This document shows positions 28,697 through 38,800 of a DNA stretch of 64,000 bases, in pieces. The stretch is from NCBI RefSeq assembly GCF_900114565.1, contig NZ_FOTM01000006.1, positions 130,271 through 194,270 of the forward strand, given 5' to 3'. Source of the DNA: Leifsonia sp. CL147 (GTDB lineage Bacteria > Actinomycetota > Actinomycetes > Actinomycetales > Microbacteriaceae). The notes under the pieces were generated by a model. That model saw only the letters and a program-made list of their open reading frames with translations, was not told where the DNA came from and made no database searches. The first letter of the stretch is position 1, and each line of letters begins with the position of its first letter. The position numbers and the translations under genes were made by a program.

Positions 28697-29047
28697 ATGG
28701 TGCGCATCCCGGACGAGGACTTCGAGCGGATGGTCGGCGACATCTTCGAAGCGCTGCCGGACGACATGGTCGGGCCGCTCGAGAACGTCGCGATCCTGAT
28801 CGAGGACCAGCCTCCCGGGGCGCGGCCACGGCTGTTCGGACTGTACAGCGGACGCCCGCTGACGCGCCGGTCGGTGTACGGGTTCGGCGAGCTGCCGGAT
28901 CGGATCACGCTGTACCGCAACAACCTCGAGGCGTCCGCGGCGACCGAGGAGGAACTGCGCGCGCGGGTCCGGGTGACCCTCGTGCACGAGATCGGGCACT
29001 ACTTCGGGCTCTCCGACCAGCGGCTCGGCGAGCTCGGCTGGGCCTGA
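28697..29047 (+). CDS. Zincin-like metallopeptidase family protein
   Basis: A 116-aa protein with the zinc motif HEIGHYFGLSD near the C-terminus and the N-terminal pattern FERMVGDIFEALPDDMV, matching the small COG3824-type metallopeptidase-like family. Activity is not demonstrated for most members. A CAGGAT box lies 6 nt before the ATG, so it is likely leaderless. It converges on lexA. The 58 bp after its stop repeat the GGCTCGGCTGGG sequence found at its own 3' end. Confidence 0.85.
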   Translation: MVRIPDEDFERMVGDIFEALPDDMVGPLENVAILIEDQPPGARPRLFGLYSGRPLTRRSVYGFGELPDRITLYRNNLEASAATEEELRARVRVTLVHEIGHYFGLSDQRLGELGWA

Positions 29048-29105
29048 CGGCTCGGCTGGGGTTGGCGGCGCGGCTGGGCTTGAGCTCGCGGCGCCGCGGG
29101 CCGGC

Positions 29106-29786
29106 TCAGACGGCGCGAAGGACCGCCACGACCTTGCCGAGCACCTGAGCGAAGTCGCCCAGAATCGGCTCGAAGTTGGAGTTGCGCGGCAGCAGCCACG
29201 TGTGCCCGTCGCGCTGGCGGAAGACCTTGACCGTCGCCTCCTCGTCGAGCATCGCCGCGACGATGTCCCCGTTCTCCGCCGTGTTCTGAGCGCGGATGAC
29301 GACCCAGTCGCCGTCGCAGATCGCGGCGTCGATCATCGACTCCCCGACGACCTTGAGCATGAACAGCTCGCCGTTCCCGACCAGCTGGCGGGGGAGGGGG
29401 AAGACCTCGTCGACCTGCTGCTCGGCGGTGATGGGGATGCCGGCCGCGATCCGACCGACCAGGGGCACCATCGCCGCGTCCCCGACGGGCGTCTGGTTCT
29501 CGTAGTCGGGGGCCGGGGATGACGAGGAGGGCAGGTCGATCAGGATCTCGAGCGCCCGCGGCCGGTTCGGGTCGCGGCGGAGGTAGCCGCTCAGCTCGAG
29601 CTGGTTGAGCTGGTGCGTCACCGAGGACAGCGAGGAGAGCCCGACGGCATCGCCGATCTCGCGCATGCTCGGCGGATAGCCTCGCTGGCTGACCGAGCGC
29701 TGGATCACATCGAGGATCGCCAGTTGCTTGTCGCTCAGGTTCTTGCGGCGGCGCGTGCCTCCGCGGGCCTGGTTCTCGTTCGACAC
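29106..29786 (-). CDS. lexA: SOS repressor LexA
   Basis: A transcriptional repressor that cleaves itself when RecA is activated. The protein is 226 aa. The N-terminal winged helix is [40 protein letters not shown]. The cleavage site is Ala115-Gly116 (GRIAAGIPI), and the catalytic dyad is Ser150 (GESM) and Lys187 (TVKVF). The GTG at 29786 follows AGGAGAGG. A LexA box lies 117 bp upstream on its own side, predicting autorepression. Confidence 0.96.
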   Translation of the reverse strand: MSNENQARGGTRRRKNLSDKQLAILDVIQRSVSQRGYPPSMREIGDAVGLSSLSSVTHQLNQLELSGYLRRDPNRPRALEILIDLPSSSSPAPDYENQTPVGDAAMVPLVGRIAAGIPITAEQQVDEVFPLPRQLVGNGELFMLKVVGESMIDAAICDGDWVVIRAQNTAENGDIVAAMLDEEATVKVFRQRDGHTWLLPRNSNFEPILGDFAQVLGKVVAVLRAV

Positions 29787-29902
29787 GGGCGTCCTCTCCT
29801 GACGTGGGCCGTCCCCCAGGGGCTCCCCGGCAGGAATGTCGGTGGTCCCTGATCTGATGTTCTCAGACAGTCGAAACTGTATCCGCGTCACGAGAGGAAG
29901 AC

Positions 29903-29916
29903 AAACATGTGTTCGA
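29903..29916 (-). promoter_or_regulatory. LexA box of lexA
   Basis: On the minus strand the site reads TCGAACACATGTTT, a near-consensus actinobacterial SOS box (TCGAAC then GTTNGA). It lies between the divergent lexA and LysM genes. Confidence 0.85.
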
Positions 29917-29976
29917 GTGTGTCGCGAACTTCCTCCGGAAAGTCCCCACAACAGGGCGTCTTGCGGTTTTCGACAT

Positions 29977-29992
29977 TCGAAGATACATTCGG
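29977..29992 (+). promoter_or_regulatory. LexA-box-like site of the LysM gene
   Basis: TCGAAGATACATTCGG differs from the recA site at 17197 at only two positions. It sits 41 bp upstream of the LysM gene start, so that gene is probably SOS-induced. Confidence 0.65.
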
Positions 29993-30032
29993 AACACAGT
30001 TTCGCACCCGCGAGTCTGAGGAGGTCACGGTC

Positions 30033-30461
30033 ATGAGCGCAGCACTGATCAGCGATGCAGCACCCACGATGTTCCCGCGGTCCGCGGGCGCAGCGTCGGC
30101 GGCGTCCTCGCCACGCTTGCACGCCGTCCCGCCGCTGCCCGCCACCGCCCGCGTGCGGCTGCGGCTCACGCGACGCGGACGTGCCGTGCTGTCCGCTCTC
30201 GTCGCGCTTCCGCTGGTGATCGGCGCGCTCGTGTTCGCGCTCAACGGCGGCGGCGCCGTCGCGACGAGTCAGCAGACGCACGTCAGCTTCCAGTACGTGA
30301 CGGTGCAGTCCGGCGATTCCCTCTGGTCCGTCGCCGAGCGCGTCGCGCCGGACGCGGACCCGCGGGATGTCATCGCCGACATCGTCTCCCTCAACGGCCT
30401 GGACTCGGCGGTCGTCTCGCCCGGGCAGCAGCTCGCCGTCCCCGCGAAGTACGCGCACTAG
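30033..30461 (+). CDS. LysM domain protein, probable SOS cell-division inhibitor
   Basis: A 142-aa protein with an N-terminal cytoplasmic tail, one membrane helix (about residues 50-70) and a C-terminal LysM domain ([36 protein letters not shown], ending in PGQQLAVP). A LysM membrane protein divergent from lexA is the arrangement of DivS in Corynebacterium and Rv2719c in Mycobacterium, SOS-induced suppressors of division. The identification is by context and architecture. GAGGAGG precedes the ATG. Confidence 0.82.
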   Translation: MSAALISDAAPTMFPRSAGAASAASSPRLHAVPPLPATARVRLRLTRRGRAVLSALVALPLVIGALVFALNGGGAVATSQQTHVSFQYVTVQSGDSLWSVAERVAPDADPRDVIADIVSLNGLDSAVVSPGQQLAVPAKYAH

Positions 30462-30521
30462 CGGCCCTGCGCGGCGCCTCCCGTTCTGTCGTCACGGCTG
30501 CGCTCGATCTCGGACCGATGC

Positions 30522-30590
30522 GACTCCCGCGGGGCCGGGTTGCAGACACCCTCCGGGCCGAGTAGCAGACTCCCGCGGGGCCGGGTAGCA
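30522..30590 (+). repeat. Three-copy 23-bp tandem repeat
   Basis: Three adjacent 23-bp units begin at 30522, 30545 and 30568, each of the form GAC-CCTCCGGGCC-like core then GTAGCA. Units 1 and 3 differ at one base; unit 2 is more diverged. They lie in the 456-bp non-coding stretch (30462-30917) between the LysM gene and hisC. That stretch also holds a GAGAAC/GTTCTC hairpin at 30728-30745 and no credible gene. Confidence 0.7.
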
Positions 30591-30917
30591 AAGGGAGGGA
30601 GTCGGGCGGGATCCGGGCTCAGTGTCCTCCCTTTCCTCGCGCTGACCGCGTCTGGCGACGGAATCTCCTCCCGTTCCGCCGGCTGCATCCGCCCGCTGAG
30701 GCGCGGTCGGGTGCGGTGGGGTGCGTTGAGAACGGAGGAGTTCTCGCTGGCTGGCCCGGCAGCAGCCTCGAAAGGGAGGTGATCCCGGCCCTCCCACGCC
30801 AGAAGTCCTCCGATTCCAGCGCACTCCTCGCGTGCGGAGTGGGCAGGCGGTGAAGCGGTGTCGGCACACAACGTCATCCGGCGTGGCCGGGCCGTGGTCG
30901 CTCAGTACGATTGACGG

Positions 30918-32063
30918 GTGACTTCCCTCTCCGAGCTGCCGCTCCGGGATGACCTGCGCGGTCGTTCCCCGTACGGCGCTCCGCAGCGTCCGGTGCCCAT
31001 CGCGCTCAACGTGAACGAGAACACGCATCCGGTGCCCGCGGACGTCGCAGCCGACATCGTCGACCGGATCGTCACGGCGATCGGCGGGGTCAACCGCTAC
31101 CCCGACCGGGAGTTCACGGAGCTGCGCGAGGCCTTCGCGCGGTACCTGGGCCACGGCCTCACTGCCGACAACATCTGGGCGGCCAACGGTTCGAACGAGG
31201 TGCTGCAGCAGATCCTGCAGGCGTTCGGCGGACCCGGTCGCAGCGTCCTGGGGTTCGCTCCGACCTACTCCATGTACCCGCTGCTCGCCTCGGGCACCGG
31301 CACGGAGTATCTCGCCGGAGTGCGCGACGCCGATTACGAGCTCTCGCCCGCAACGGCGGCCGCAGAGATCCGTCGCCTCGACCCGGACATCGTCATCCTC
31401 TGTTCGCCGAACAACCCGACAGGCACAACTCTCGGCCTCGACACGATCGAGGCCGCCTACGAGGCCGCGCGCGGAATCGTGGTCGTGGATGAGGCGTACG
31501 CCGAGTTCCTGCCCGACGGCGCCGCCTCCGCTCTGACGCTTCTCGAGGGCCGGCCCCGGCTCCTGGTCTCCCGGACGATGAGCAAGGCGTTCGCGTTCGC
31601 CGGCGCACGTGTCGGATACCTGGCCGCCGACCCGGCCGTCACCGACGCCCTCCGCCTGGTGCGCCTGCCGTACCACCTGTCGGCTCTCACCCAGGCGGCC
31701 GCCCTCGGGGCGCTCGCGCACGCGGACGAGATGCTCGCGATGGTCGGCCAGATCCGCCGGCAGCGCGACCGGCTCGTCACGGAGCTCGCCGGCCTGGGTT
31801 ACACACCCCACCCCAGCGGGAGCAACTTCGTGCTCTTCGGCGGCGTGGACGACCCGCACGCCGTGTTCGAGGCACTCGCCGAGCGCGGCATCCTCATCCG
31901 CGATGTCGGCATCCCGCACCACCTCCGGGTGACCGCGGGGACCAAGGAGGAGACGACCGCGTTCCTCGACGCGCTGGCCGCTCTCGGCCGGCCGACGGCA
32001 GCGGCCTCCGTCGAGGAGGCCCCGGAGCGGGACGAGAACGCCCCGGTAGACTCGGACGCATGA
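30918..32063 (+). CDS. hisC: Histidinol-phosphate aminotransferase (HisC)
   Basis: A PLP-dependent transaminase for histidine synthesis. The protein is 381 aa. Motifs: [11 protein letters not shown] at the N-terminus, [30 protein letters not shown], and the PLP lysine in [17 protein letters not shown]. The last ~30 residues are an acidic tail. The GTG start is 6 nt after TACGAT (30906-30911), so the mRNA is likely leaderless. It heads the hisC-hisB-hisH-hisA run and overlaps hisB by 4 bp. Confidence 0.95.
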   Translation: MTSLSELPLRDDLRGRSPYGAPQRPVPIALNVNENTHPVPADVAADIVDRIVTAIGGVNRYPDREFTELREAFARYLGHGLTADNIWAANGSNEVLQQILQAFGGPGRSVLGFAPTYSMYPLLASGTGTEYLAGVRDADYELSPATAAAEIRRLDPDIVILCSPNNPTGTTLGLDTIEAAYEAARGIVVVDEAYAEFLPDGAASALTLLEGRPRLLVSRTMSKAFAFAGARVGYLAADPAVTDALRLVRLPYHLSALTQAAALGALAHADEMLAMVGQIRRQRDRLVTELAGLGYTPHPSGSNFVLFGGVDDPHAVFEALAERGILIRDVGIPHHLRVTAGTKEETTAFLDALAALGRPTAAASVEEAPERDENAPVDSDA

Positions 32064-32662
32064 CGAATCGCGCCGCCACGGTCACGCGGGAGACGAGCGA
32101 GTCGAGCATCGAGCTCAGCCTCGACCTCGACGGCACCGGCACCTCCGACATCCAGACGAGCGTCCCGTTCTACGACCACCTGCTCACCGCGTTCGCCAAG
32201 CACTCGCTGACCGATCTGCGTATCCGCGCGTCCGGCGACACCCACATCGACGTCCACCACACGGCGGAGGACGTCGGCATCGTCCTCGGCCAGGCCATCC
32301 TGGAAGCACTCGGCGACAAGGCCGGCATCTCGCGGTACGGCGACGCGCTCGTGCCGTTGGACGAGGCGCTCGTCCAGGCGGTCGTCGACATCTCCGGACG
32401 CCCGTATCTGGTGCACAGCGGAGAGCCGGCCGGCTTCGAGCTGCACCGCATCGGCGGCCACTTCACCGGTTCGATGGTGCGGCACGTCTTCGAGGCGATC
32501 ACGTTCAACGCCCGCCTCACGACCCACATCACCGTCGTGGGCGGTCGCGATCCGCACCACATCGCGGAGGCCGAGTTCAAGGCGTTCGCCCGCGCCTTCC
32601 GCCAGGCGAAGGCGTACGACCCGCAGGTCACCGGCATCCCGTCCACCAAGGGCGCGCTGTGA
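32060..32662 (+). CDS. hisB: Imidazoleglycerol-phosphate dehydratase (HisB)
   Basis: Dehydrates imidazole glycerol phosphate in histidine synthesis. The protein is 200 aa, monofunctional. Metal-binding histidine motifs are [25 protein letters not shown] and [16 protein letters not shown]. It overlaps hisC (ATGA) and hisH (GTGA). A TAGACT box 7 nt before its ATG, inside hisC, could give an internal leaderless promoter. Confidence 0.96.
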   Translation: MTNRAATVTRETSESSIELSLDLDGTGTSDIQTSVPFYDHLLTAFAKHSLTDLRIRASGDTHIDVHHTAEDVGIVLGQAILEALGDKAGISRYGDALVPLDEALVQAVVDISGRPYLVHSGEPAGFELHRIGGHFTGSMVRHVFEAITFNARLTTHITVVGGRDPHHIAEAEFKAFARAFRQAKAYDPQVTGIPSTKGAL

Positions 32663-33300
32663 CCCTGGGCCGGACGCCGGAGGTCGTCGTCTTCGATTAC
32701 GGGACGGGCAACGTCCACTCGGCGGTCAAGGCCGTGGAGGCCGCCGGCGCGCGGGTCGAGCTGACCGGCAACCGGAAGCGTGCGCAGGAGGCCGACGGGC
32801 TGCTGGTCCCGGGCGTCGGCGCGTTCGCCGCGGTCACGCAGGCCCTCCGCGCCTCCCACGGCGACGAGGTCATCGACCGGCGTCTCGCCGGGGGCCGTCC
32901 GGTGCTCGGCATCTGCGTCGGCATGCAGGTCATGTTCGAGCGGGGCGTGGAGCACGGCGTCGAGACCGAAGGCCTCGGCGAGTGGCCGGGAACGGTCGAG
33001 CGGCTCCACGCCGAGGTGGTTCCGCACATGGGCTGGAACACCGTCCGGACGCCCCAGGACTCCGCCCTCTTCGCGGGGCTCGAGGACGAGCGCTTCTACT
33101 TCGTCCACTCCTACGCCGCTCAGGTCTGGACGCTGGAGACCACCCCTCCGTTCCCGGAGCCGCGAGTGACCTGGGCCGAGCACGGCTCGCCGTTCATCGC
33201 CGCCGTCGAGAACGGGCCGCTGAGCGCGACGCAATTCCACCCCGAGAAGTCCGGCCGCGCCGGCATCCAGCTGCTCCGCAACTGGATCGGCTCGCTCTAG
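32659..33300 (+). CDS. hisH: Imidazole glycerol phosphate synthase glutaminase subunit (HisH)
   Basis: The glutamine amidotransferase subunit that feeds ammonia to HisF. The protein is 213 aa. The nucleophile is Cys86 in [13 protein letters not shown], and the His-Glu pair is in QFHPEKSG. Other motifs are [16 protein letters not shown] and VPHMGWN. It begins with GTG overlapping hisB. The partner hisF is not in this window. Confidence 0.95.
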   Translation: MTLGRTPEVVVFDYGTGNVHSAVKAVEAAGARVELTGNRKRAQEADGLLVPGVGAFAAVTQALRASHGDEVIDRRLAGGRPVLGICVGMQVMFERGVEHGVETEGLGEWPGTVERLHAEVVPHMGWNTVRTPQDSALFAGLEDERFYFVHSYAAQVWTLETTPPFPEPRVTWAEHGSPFIAAVENGPLSATQFHPEKSGRAGIQLLRNWIGSL

Positions 33301-33347
33301 CCCCGGGTGCACCCCCTCCGCATGCGCGGACCGACACGAGGAACCAC

Positions 33348-34094
33348 ATGACCGATCTTCTCAGCACGCCCCCACTCGTCCTCCTTCCCGCGGTCGATGT
33401 GGCCGATGGCCAGGCCGTGCGCCTCACCCAGGGCGAGGCGGGCAGCGAGACCAGCTACGGGGACCCGGTGGATGCGGCCGCCGAGTGGGCGGACGCGGGC
33501 GCCGAGTGGATCCACCTCGTCGACCTCGACGCCGCGTTCGGCCGGGGCGAGAACCGTTCGTTGCTGAAGCGTGTCATCCACCACGTCCACGGCGTGAAGA
33601 TCGAGCTGTCGGGCGGCATCCGCGACGACGCATCGCTGGCGCAGGCCCTCGAGGCGGGCGCCACCCGCGTCAACCTGGGGACCGCCGCGCTGGAGAACCC
33701 GGAGTGGGCGGCCAGTGCGATCAGCGAGTACGGCGAGGCGATCGCGGTGGGACTGGATGTGCGCGGCACGACGCTCGCGGCGCGCGGGTGGACGCGCGAG
33801 GGCGGCGACCTGTGGGAGGTGCTCGACCGGCTGGAGGACGCGGGGTGTGCCCGCTATGTCGTCACGGACGTCACCAAGGACGGCACGCTGCGCGGCCCCA
33901 ACCTCGACCTCCTGCGCCTGGTGCTCGATCGGACGGAGCGTCCCGTCGTGGCGTCGGGCGGCATCTCCAACCTCGACGACATCGCGGCCCTGCGCGAGCT
34001 CGTTCCGCTGGGGCTCGAGGGCGCGATCGTCGGGAAGGCGCTCTACGCCGGCGCGTTCACGCTGCCCGAGGCGCTGGATGTCGCCGGGCGATGA
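33348..34094 (+). CDS. hisA: Phosphoribosyl isomerase HisA/PriA
   Basis: A (beta/alpha)8 isomerase of 248 aa acting on ProFAR. In actinobacteria lacking trpF the same enzyme (PriA) also serves tryptophan synthesis, which may apply here but cannot be shown from the window. Motifs: [46 protein letters not shown] and VVASGGISN. The ATG follows CGAGGAA. The stop codon lies inside the 21-bp tandem repeat that begins the next gene. Confidence 0.94.
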   Translation: MTDLLSTPPLVLLPAVDVADGQAVRLTQGEAGSETSYGDPVDAAAEWADAGAEWIHLVDLDAAFGRGENRSLLKRVIHHVHGVKIELSGGIRDDASLAQALEAGATRVNLGTAALENPEWAASAISEYGEAIAVGLDVRGTTLAARGWTREGGDLWEVLDRLEDAGCARYVVTDVTKDGTLRGPNLDLLRLVLDRTERPVVASGGISNLDDIAALRELVPLGLEGAIVGKALYAGAFTLPEALDVAGR

Positions 34095-35058
34095 CGCGGT
34101 GTCGCCGGGCGATGACGCGGTGTCGCCGGGCGATGACGCGGTGTCGCCGGACGGTGACGCGGTGTCGCCCGCGGGCGGCGCGGAGCCAGGCGGCGACGCC
34201 GAGCCGGAGGGCGACGCGGTCCCGGAGAGCGTGACCGACGCATCCACGCAGGCACCGCGTCCCAGCGATACCGGCGCCGCACGGCTGGCGGGTTTCGCCG
34301 CTTCGCTCGCGGACTCCGCCGGCCAGTCGTGGGAGGGCCGGCATTTCGAGGACGCGCCCTTCGCCGACGATGACGGCTCGGCTCCTCCCGCGCTCCTCGC
34401 CGCACTGGTTGCGTTCCGTGCCGGACAGGCGGGTGCCGAAGCCGTCGTGGACGCTCTGCGCGATGCGCGACTGCTCGTTCCTCTGATGGCGGAGCTGGGC
34501 GAGGAGGGCGAGAACGCGGCCGGGATGCTCGTCGACAAGACGCAGGAGCTGTCCATCGTCACCGTGGCGGGCCCGGATGGACGGACGGTGCAACCGGTCT
34601 TCACGTCCGTCACCGCGCTGCGGGCCTGGAATCCCGCTGCCCGCCCCGTCCCGACCGCGGGGCGGCGGGTGGCGCTCGCCGCCGCGGCGGAGGGCACCGA
34701 GCTGATCGTCCTCGACCCGACGTCCGAGACGGAGTTCGTGCTGCGCCGCCCGGCGGTGTGGGCGGTGGCGCAGGGCGCCCCTTGGCTGCCGAGCGACCGC
34801 GACCCGGGGGTGGCGGAGGCGTTCCGCGCCTCCATCGGCCCGGAGCTCGGGGTCCATGAGGTCACCCTCGTCGCGGGAGACCCGGCCAGTCGGCTCGCAG
34901 GCGAGGAGCTCGTGGTGCGGCTGGCGCTCGCGGCGGGTCTGACGCGCGAGGAGCTGGATGCGATCCTCGCCCGGCTCGCGCAGCGCTGGGCGGCGGACGA
35001 CGTGATCACCACCCGGGTGGACTCGCTCCGGGTGCAGCTGGTGGCATCCCAGGACTGA
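34078..35058 (+). CDS. SseB family protein with N-terminal repeat tail
   Basis: A protein of up to 326 aa. The C-terminal ~240 residues carry the SseB fold ([11 protein letters not shown], then [23 protein letters not shown], then [21 protein letters not shown]). The N-terminus consists of SPGDDAV repeats and an acidic Gly/Glu/Pro stretch. The start is uncertain: ATG 34078 overlaps hisA by 17 bp, and in-frame GTG codons recur in every repeat unit (34099, 34120, 34141). This gene follows hisA in many actinobacteria; its function is unknown. Confidence 0.75.
   Translation: MSPGDDAVSPGDDAVSPGDDAVSPDGDAVSPAGGAEPGGDAEPEGDAVPESVTDASTQAPRPSDTGAARLAGFAASLADSAGQSWEGRHFEDAPFADDDGSAPPALLAALVAFRAGQAGAEAVVDALRDARLLVPLMAELGEEGENAAGMLVDKTQELSIVTVAGPDGRTVQPVFTSVTALRAWNPAARPVPTAGRRVALAAAAEGTELIVLDPTSETEFVLRRPAVWAVAQGAPWLPSDRDPGVAEAFRASIGPELGVHEVTLVAGDPASRLAGEELVVRLALAAGLTREELDAILARLAQRWAADDVITTRVDSLRVQLVASQD
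34081..34164 (+). repeat. 21-bp tandem repeat spanning the hisA stop codon
   Basis: Four 21-bp units start at 34081, 34102, 34123 and 34144; each begins TCGCCGG and ends GACGCGGTG. The hisA TGA is inside unit 1, and the SseB frame reads each unit as SPGDDAV (SPDGDAV in the last). Copy number should vary easily by slippage, changing the length of the SseB-protein tail without harming hisA. Confidence 0.85.
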
Positions 35059-35122
35059 CTCCGCGCCTGACCGCTGCTGACCGCTGTGGCGGCGGTCCGG
35101 TCGCGGGTGGCAGCATGAGTCC

Positions 35123-35689
35123 ATGGCTCTGAACATCACCGGCGATCCTGAAGCGGACGCCCTCCTCGACCAGTCGCCGTTCGCTCTGCTGACCGGGATG
35201 CTGCTGGACCAGCAGGTGCCGATGGAGACCGCGTTCGCCGGCCCCGCCAAACTCCGCGACCGGCTCGGGTCGCTCGACCCGGCGACGGTTTCCGGGACCG
35301 ATCCCGAGCACCTCGCGGAGGTGATGAAGCAGACGCCGGCGGTGCACCGGTTCCCGGGGTCGATGGCCGCTCGGGTGCAGGCGCTCGCGGCGGCGATCGT
35401 CTCGGACTGGGGAGGCGACACGGCGGCGATCTGGACGCAGGGGGAGCCCGACGGGGCCGAAGTGCTGCGCCGCCTCAAGGCCCTTCCGGGATTCGGCGAG
35501 CAGAAGGCCAAGATCTTCCTCGCCCTGCTCGGCAAGCAGAAGGGGCTGAGTGCCGCCGGCTGGCAGGAAGCGGCCGGCGACTACGGGATGCCCGGGTACC
35601 GCTCGGTGGCGGACATCGTCGACGCCGAATCGCTCACGCGCGTCCGCGAGCACAAGCGTGCGATGAAGGCCGCAGCGAAGGGCCACTGA
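35123..35689 (+). CDS. HhH-GPD-type base excision DNA repair protein
   Basis: A 188-aa protein related to DNA glycosylases. It has the helix-hairpin-helix LKALPGFGEQKAKIFLALLGK, but the catalytic Lys/Asp set of EndoIII cannot be confirmed by eye. The N-terminal SPFALLTGMLLDQQVPMETAFAGP is a family hallmark in actinobacteria. A target lesion is unknown. The 160 bp after it (35690-35849) contain a TAGTCT box near 35760 that may drive the next gene. Confidence 0.82.
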   Translation: MALNITGDPEADALLDQSPFALLTGMLLDQQVPMETAFAGPAKLRDRLGSLDPATVSGTDPEHLAEVMKQTPAVHRFPGSMAARVQALAAAIVSDWGGDTAAIWTQGEPDGAEVLRRLKALPGFGEQKAKIFLALLGKQKGLSAAGWQEAAGDYGMPGYRSVADIVDAESLTRVREHKRAMKAAAKGH

Positions 35690-35849
35690 CCACAGGAGGC
35701 CAAACCGCTCGCCTCGCAGGCCCGGCCTGTGGATAAGGTCGCTGTGTCGGTGGTCGCCGATAGTCTCGCAGGGCGGGTGACGGGATGGTCGCCCACCACG
35801 GCGGTCAGCCGTGCTGAGCTGCCGGCATCGTCCGGCAAAGGAGGTCGCC

Positions 35850-38800
35850 GTGTTCCTGCTCGACGGGATCATCGTCACGAGCGCCAGTGACCTCACCGAG
35901 GCGTCCAAGTGCGAGTTCGCCTTCCTCCGGACGGTCGACGTCAAGCTCGGTCGCCTCGAGAAGACCGAGGTGATCGAAGACCCGATGTATATGCGGTCGT
36001 CGCGGATGGGCGACGAGCACGAGCACCGCATCCTGGAGCGGTACCGCGAGCGGTTCGGCGCCGGCGTCGCCGAGATCGAGCGTCCGCCGCAGCTGACGGG
36101 GGAGTCGCTGGCGGAGGCCGTCAGGCGTACGTCCGAGGCATTCGAGCGCGGGGCGCAGGTCGTGTTCCAGGCGACCTTCTTCGACGGATCGTTCGTCGGT
36201 TTCGCCGACTTCGTCGTCCGGATGCCCGATGGCCGGTACCGCGTGCAGGATTCCAAGCTCGCGCGCAGCGCACGGGTCACGGCGCTGCTGCAGCTGGCCG
36301 CCTATGCGGAGCAGCTGCGGGGGATGGGTGTAGACGTCGACGACACGGTCGAGCTGCTGCTCGGCGACGGCTCGGTCAGCGAGCACTCACTGGCCGACAT
36401 CGAGCCGGTGTACCGGAAGCGGCGCGCCCGGCTGCTGTCCATCATCCACGAGCACGTCGCCGATGCGGGACCGGTCGCCTGGGGCGATCCGCGATTCACC
36501 GTGGACGGTCGCTGCGACACGTGCGACGCCGAGGTGCAGGAGTCGCGGGATGTCCTCCTCGTCGCCGGGATGCGCGTGACCCAGCGCGAGCACCTGCTCG
36601 CGGCGGGCATCGCGACGATCGACGCGCTCGCCGCATCCAGCGGAGCGATCGACGGCATCCCCGAGGGGACGCTCGACGGACTGAGGGAGCAGGCGCGGCT
36701 GCAGCTGCAGGCGGCGCCCGGGAGCCCGCCGCCGATCCGCGTCTTCAACGCTCCCGTGCTCGCCGTCCTGCCGCAGCCCGATGCCGGCGACATCTTCTTC
36801 GACTTCGAAGGCGATCCCCTCTATACGGAGGGAGCGGGCGAACGGTGGAACCTCGACTACCTCTTCGGCCTGGTCGATCAGGAGGAGCGTTTCACCGCCT
36901 TCTGGGCGCATGACTTCGCGGCCGAGAGGGTGGCCCTGGAGGCGTTCCTCGCGTTCGTGCGAGAGCGCCGGGCACAGCACCCGGGCATGCACATCTACCA
37001 CTACGCCGCCTACGAGCAGACGCATCTGCTCGCCCTGGCCGCACGGCACGGCGTCGGCGAGGAGGAGGTGGACGGCCTGCTGCGCGACAACGTGATGGTC
37101 GACCTCTATCCGCTCGTGCGCAAGGCGGTGCGTATCGGTTCGCGCTCGTACTCGATCAAGAAGCTCGAGCCGCTCTACATGGGCGACGAGCTGCGCGAGA
37201 GTGAGGTGACCAACGGCGCCGATTCCATCACCGAGTACGCGAACGCTCGCGATCTCCTCGCCCTCGGCCGCCTCGACGAGGCGCAGCAGCTCCTCGACGA
37301 CATCGGGCAGTACAACCGCTACGACTGCGTCTCGACCCTGCGCTTGCGCGACTGGTTGATCGCCCGCGCGGAGGAGAACGGCGTCCCGATCGGCACGGCG
37401 CCGATGGAGGAGACCGAGCTGGCGGCCGAGGAGTCGCCGCTGCGCGCCGGTCTCCTGGCCTTCGCGGGCGACCCGCTCGATCCGGGCCGCAGTCCCGATC
37501 GTCGCGCGATGGCGCTCGCCGCGGCGGCGATCGACTTCCACCGGCGCGAGCAGAAGAGCTTCTGGCAGTCCCACTTCGCGCGCCTCGTCCAGCCCATCGA
37601 GGAATGGGCCGAGACCCGCGACGTCCTGGTTGTCGAGAAGGCGGCCGTGATCCGCGACTGGTACTGCGACGAAGGGCAGCGCGTCGAGCGGCGGGAACTG
37701 CTGCTCTCGGGGTCGTGGGGCGCGGGCAGTACGGTCCGGGTCAGCGAGCGCACCGGCCCCTTTCTGCTCTACGAGTACCCGGGTCCGTTCCGGCAGTCGC
37801 GCGCACAGCCCGGATCGCGGGCGGCACGCACGGTCTCGGTGATCGACGCGCTCCCGGACGGGTCGATCGTCGTCCGGGAGACGCTTCCGCCCGAGGTCCC
37901 GCCGTACAGCGAGCTCCCGAGCGCGCTCACGCCCTCTGCTCCGCCGGATTCCCGAAGGCTGGGGGAGGCGATCCGCGAGTGGGGGACCGCGCTCCTGATC
38001 GCCCGTCACCATGAGGCCTGGCCGGTGGACGCGACGATCGACCTGTTGCGGCGCACGCCGCCGCGGACACGGTCGGGGAGTTTGACGCCGGAGGATGCCG
38101 TAGGCCCGGAGCGACCGGAGACTTCGCGGTCGCAGACGTCGCGATCGGAGACGTCGCGATCGGAGACTTCGCGATCGGAGCCGAAGAGCGACGACGGAGA
38201 CGGACGGATCGAGGCCGTCGTGGCGAGCCTCCTCGACCTCGACCGGTCGTACCTCGCCGTCCAGGGCCCGCCCGGGACGGGCAAGTCGTACCTCGGCGCT
38301 CACGTCATCGCCCGCCTCGTCGCGGAGCACGGCTGGAAGGTCGGGGTGGTGGCGCAATCGCACGCGGTCGTCGAGAACCTCCTCGACCGCGTGGTGACCG
38401 CCGGGCTCGATGCCTCGATGGTCGGGAAGGCGCCGGGATCCGCCAGCGGCGGACCGAAGGCGGAGGATGCCGGCGCCGACGTCGAGACCGAGGTCACGCA
38501 TCGTTTCACCTGGCTGCCTGCGAACGGGCACCTCGAGTTCGCCGGCGTCAACGAGGAGCGCGGCTTCGTGCTCGGCGGAACGGCGTGGGACTTCGCCAAC
38601 GCGGCCCGTGTGCCGCGGGGCAGCCTCGACCTCGTCGTCATCGACGAGGCCGGCCAGTTCTCGCTCGCCTCGACCATCGCGGTCGGCGTCGCTGCGAAGA
38701 ACCTGCTGCTGCTCGGAGACCCGCAGCAACTGCCGCAGGTCAGCCAGGGGCGACATCCCGAACCGGTGGACGGCTCGGCGCTCGGATGGGTGAGCGACGG

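Noticed and set aside
25902..28829. 975-codon minus-strand open frame
   Set aside because: Antisense shadow of metF-metE; no recognisable motif.
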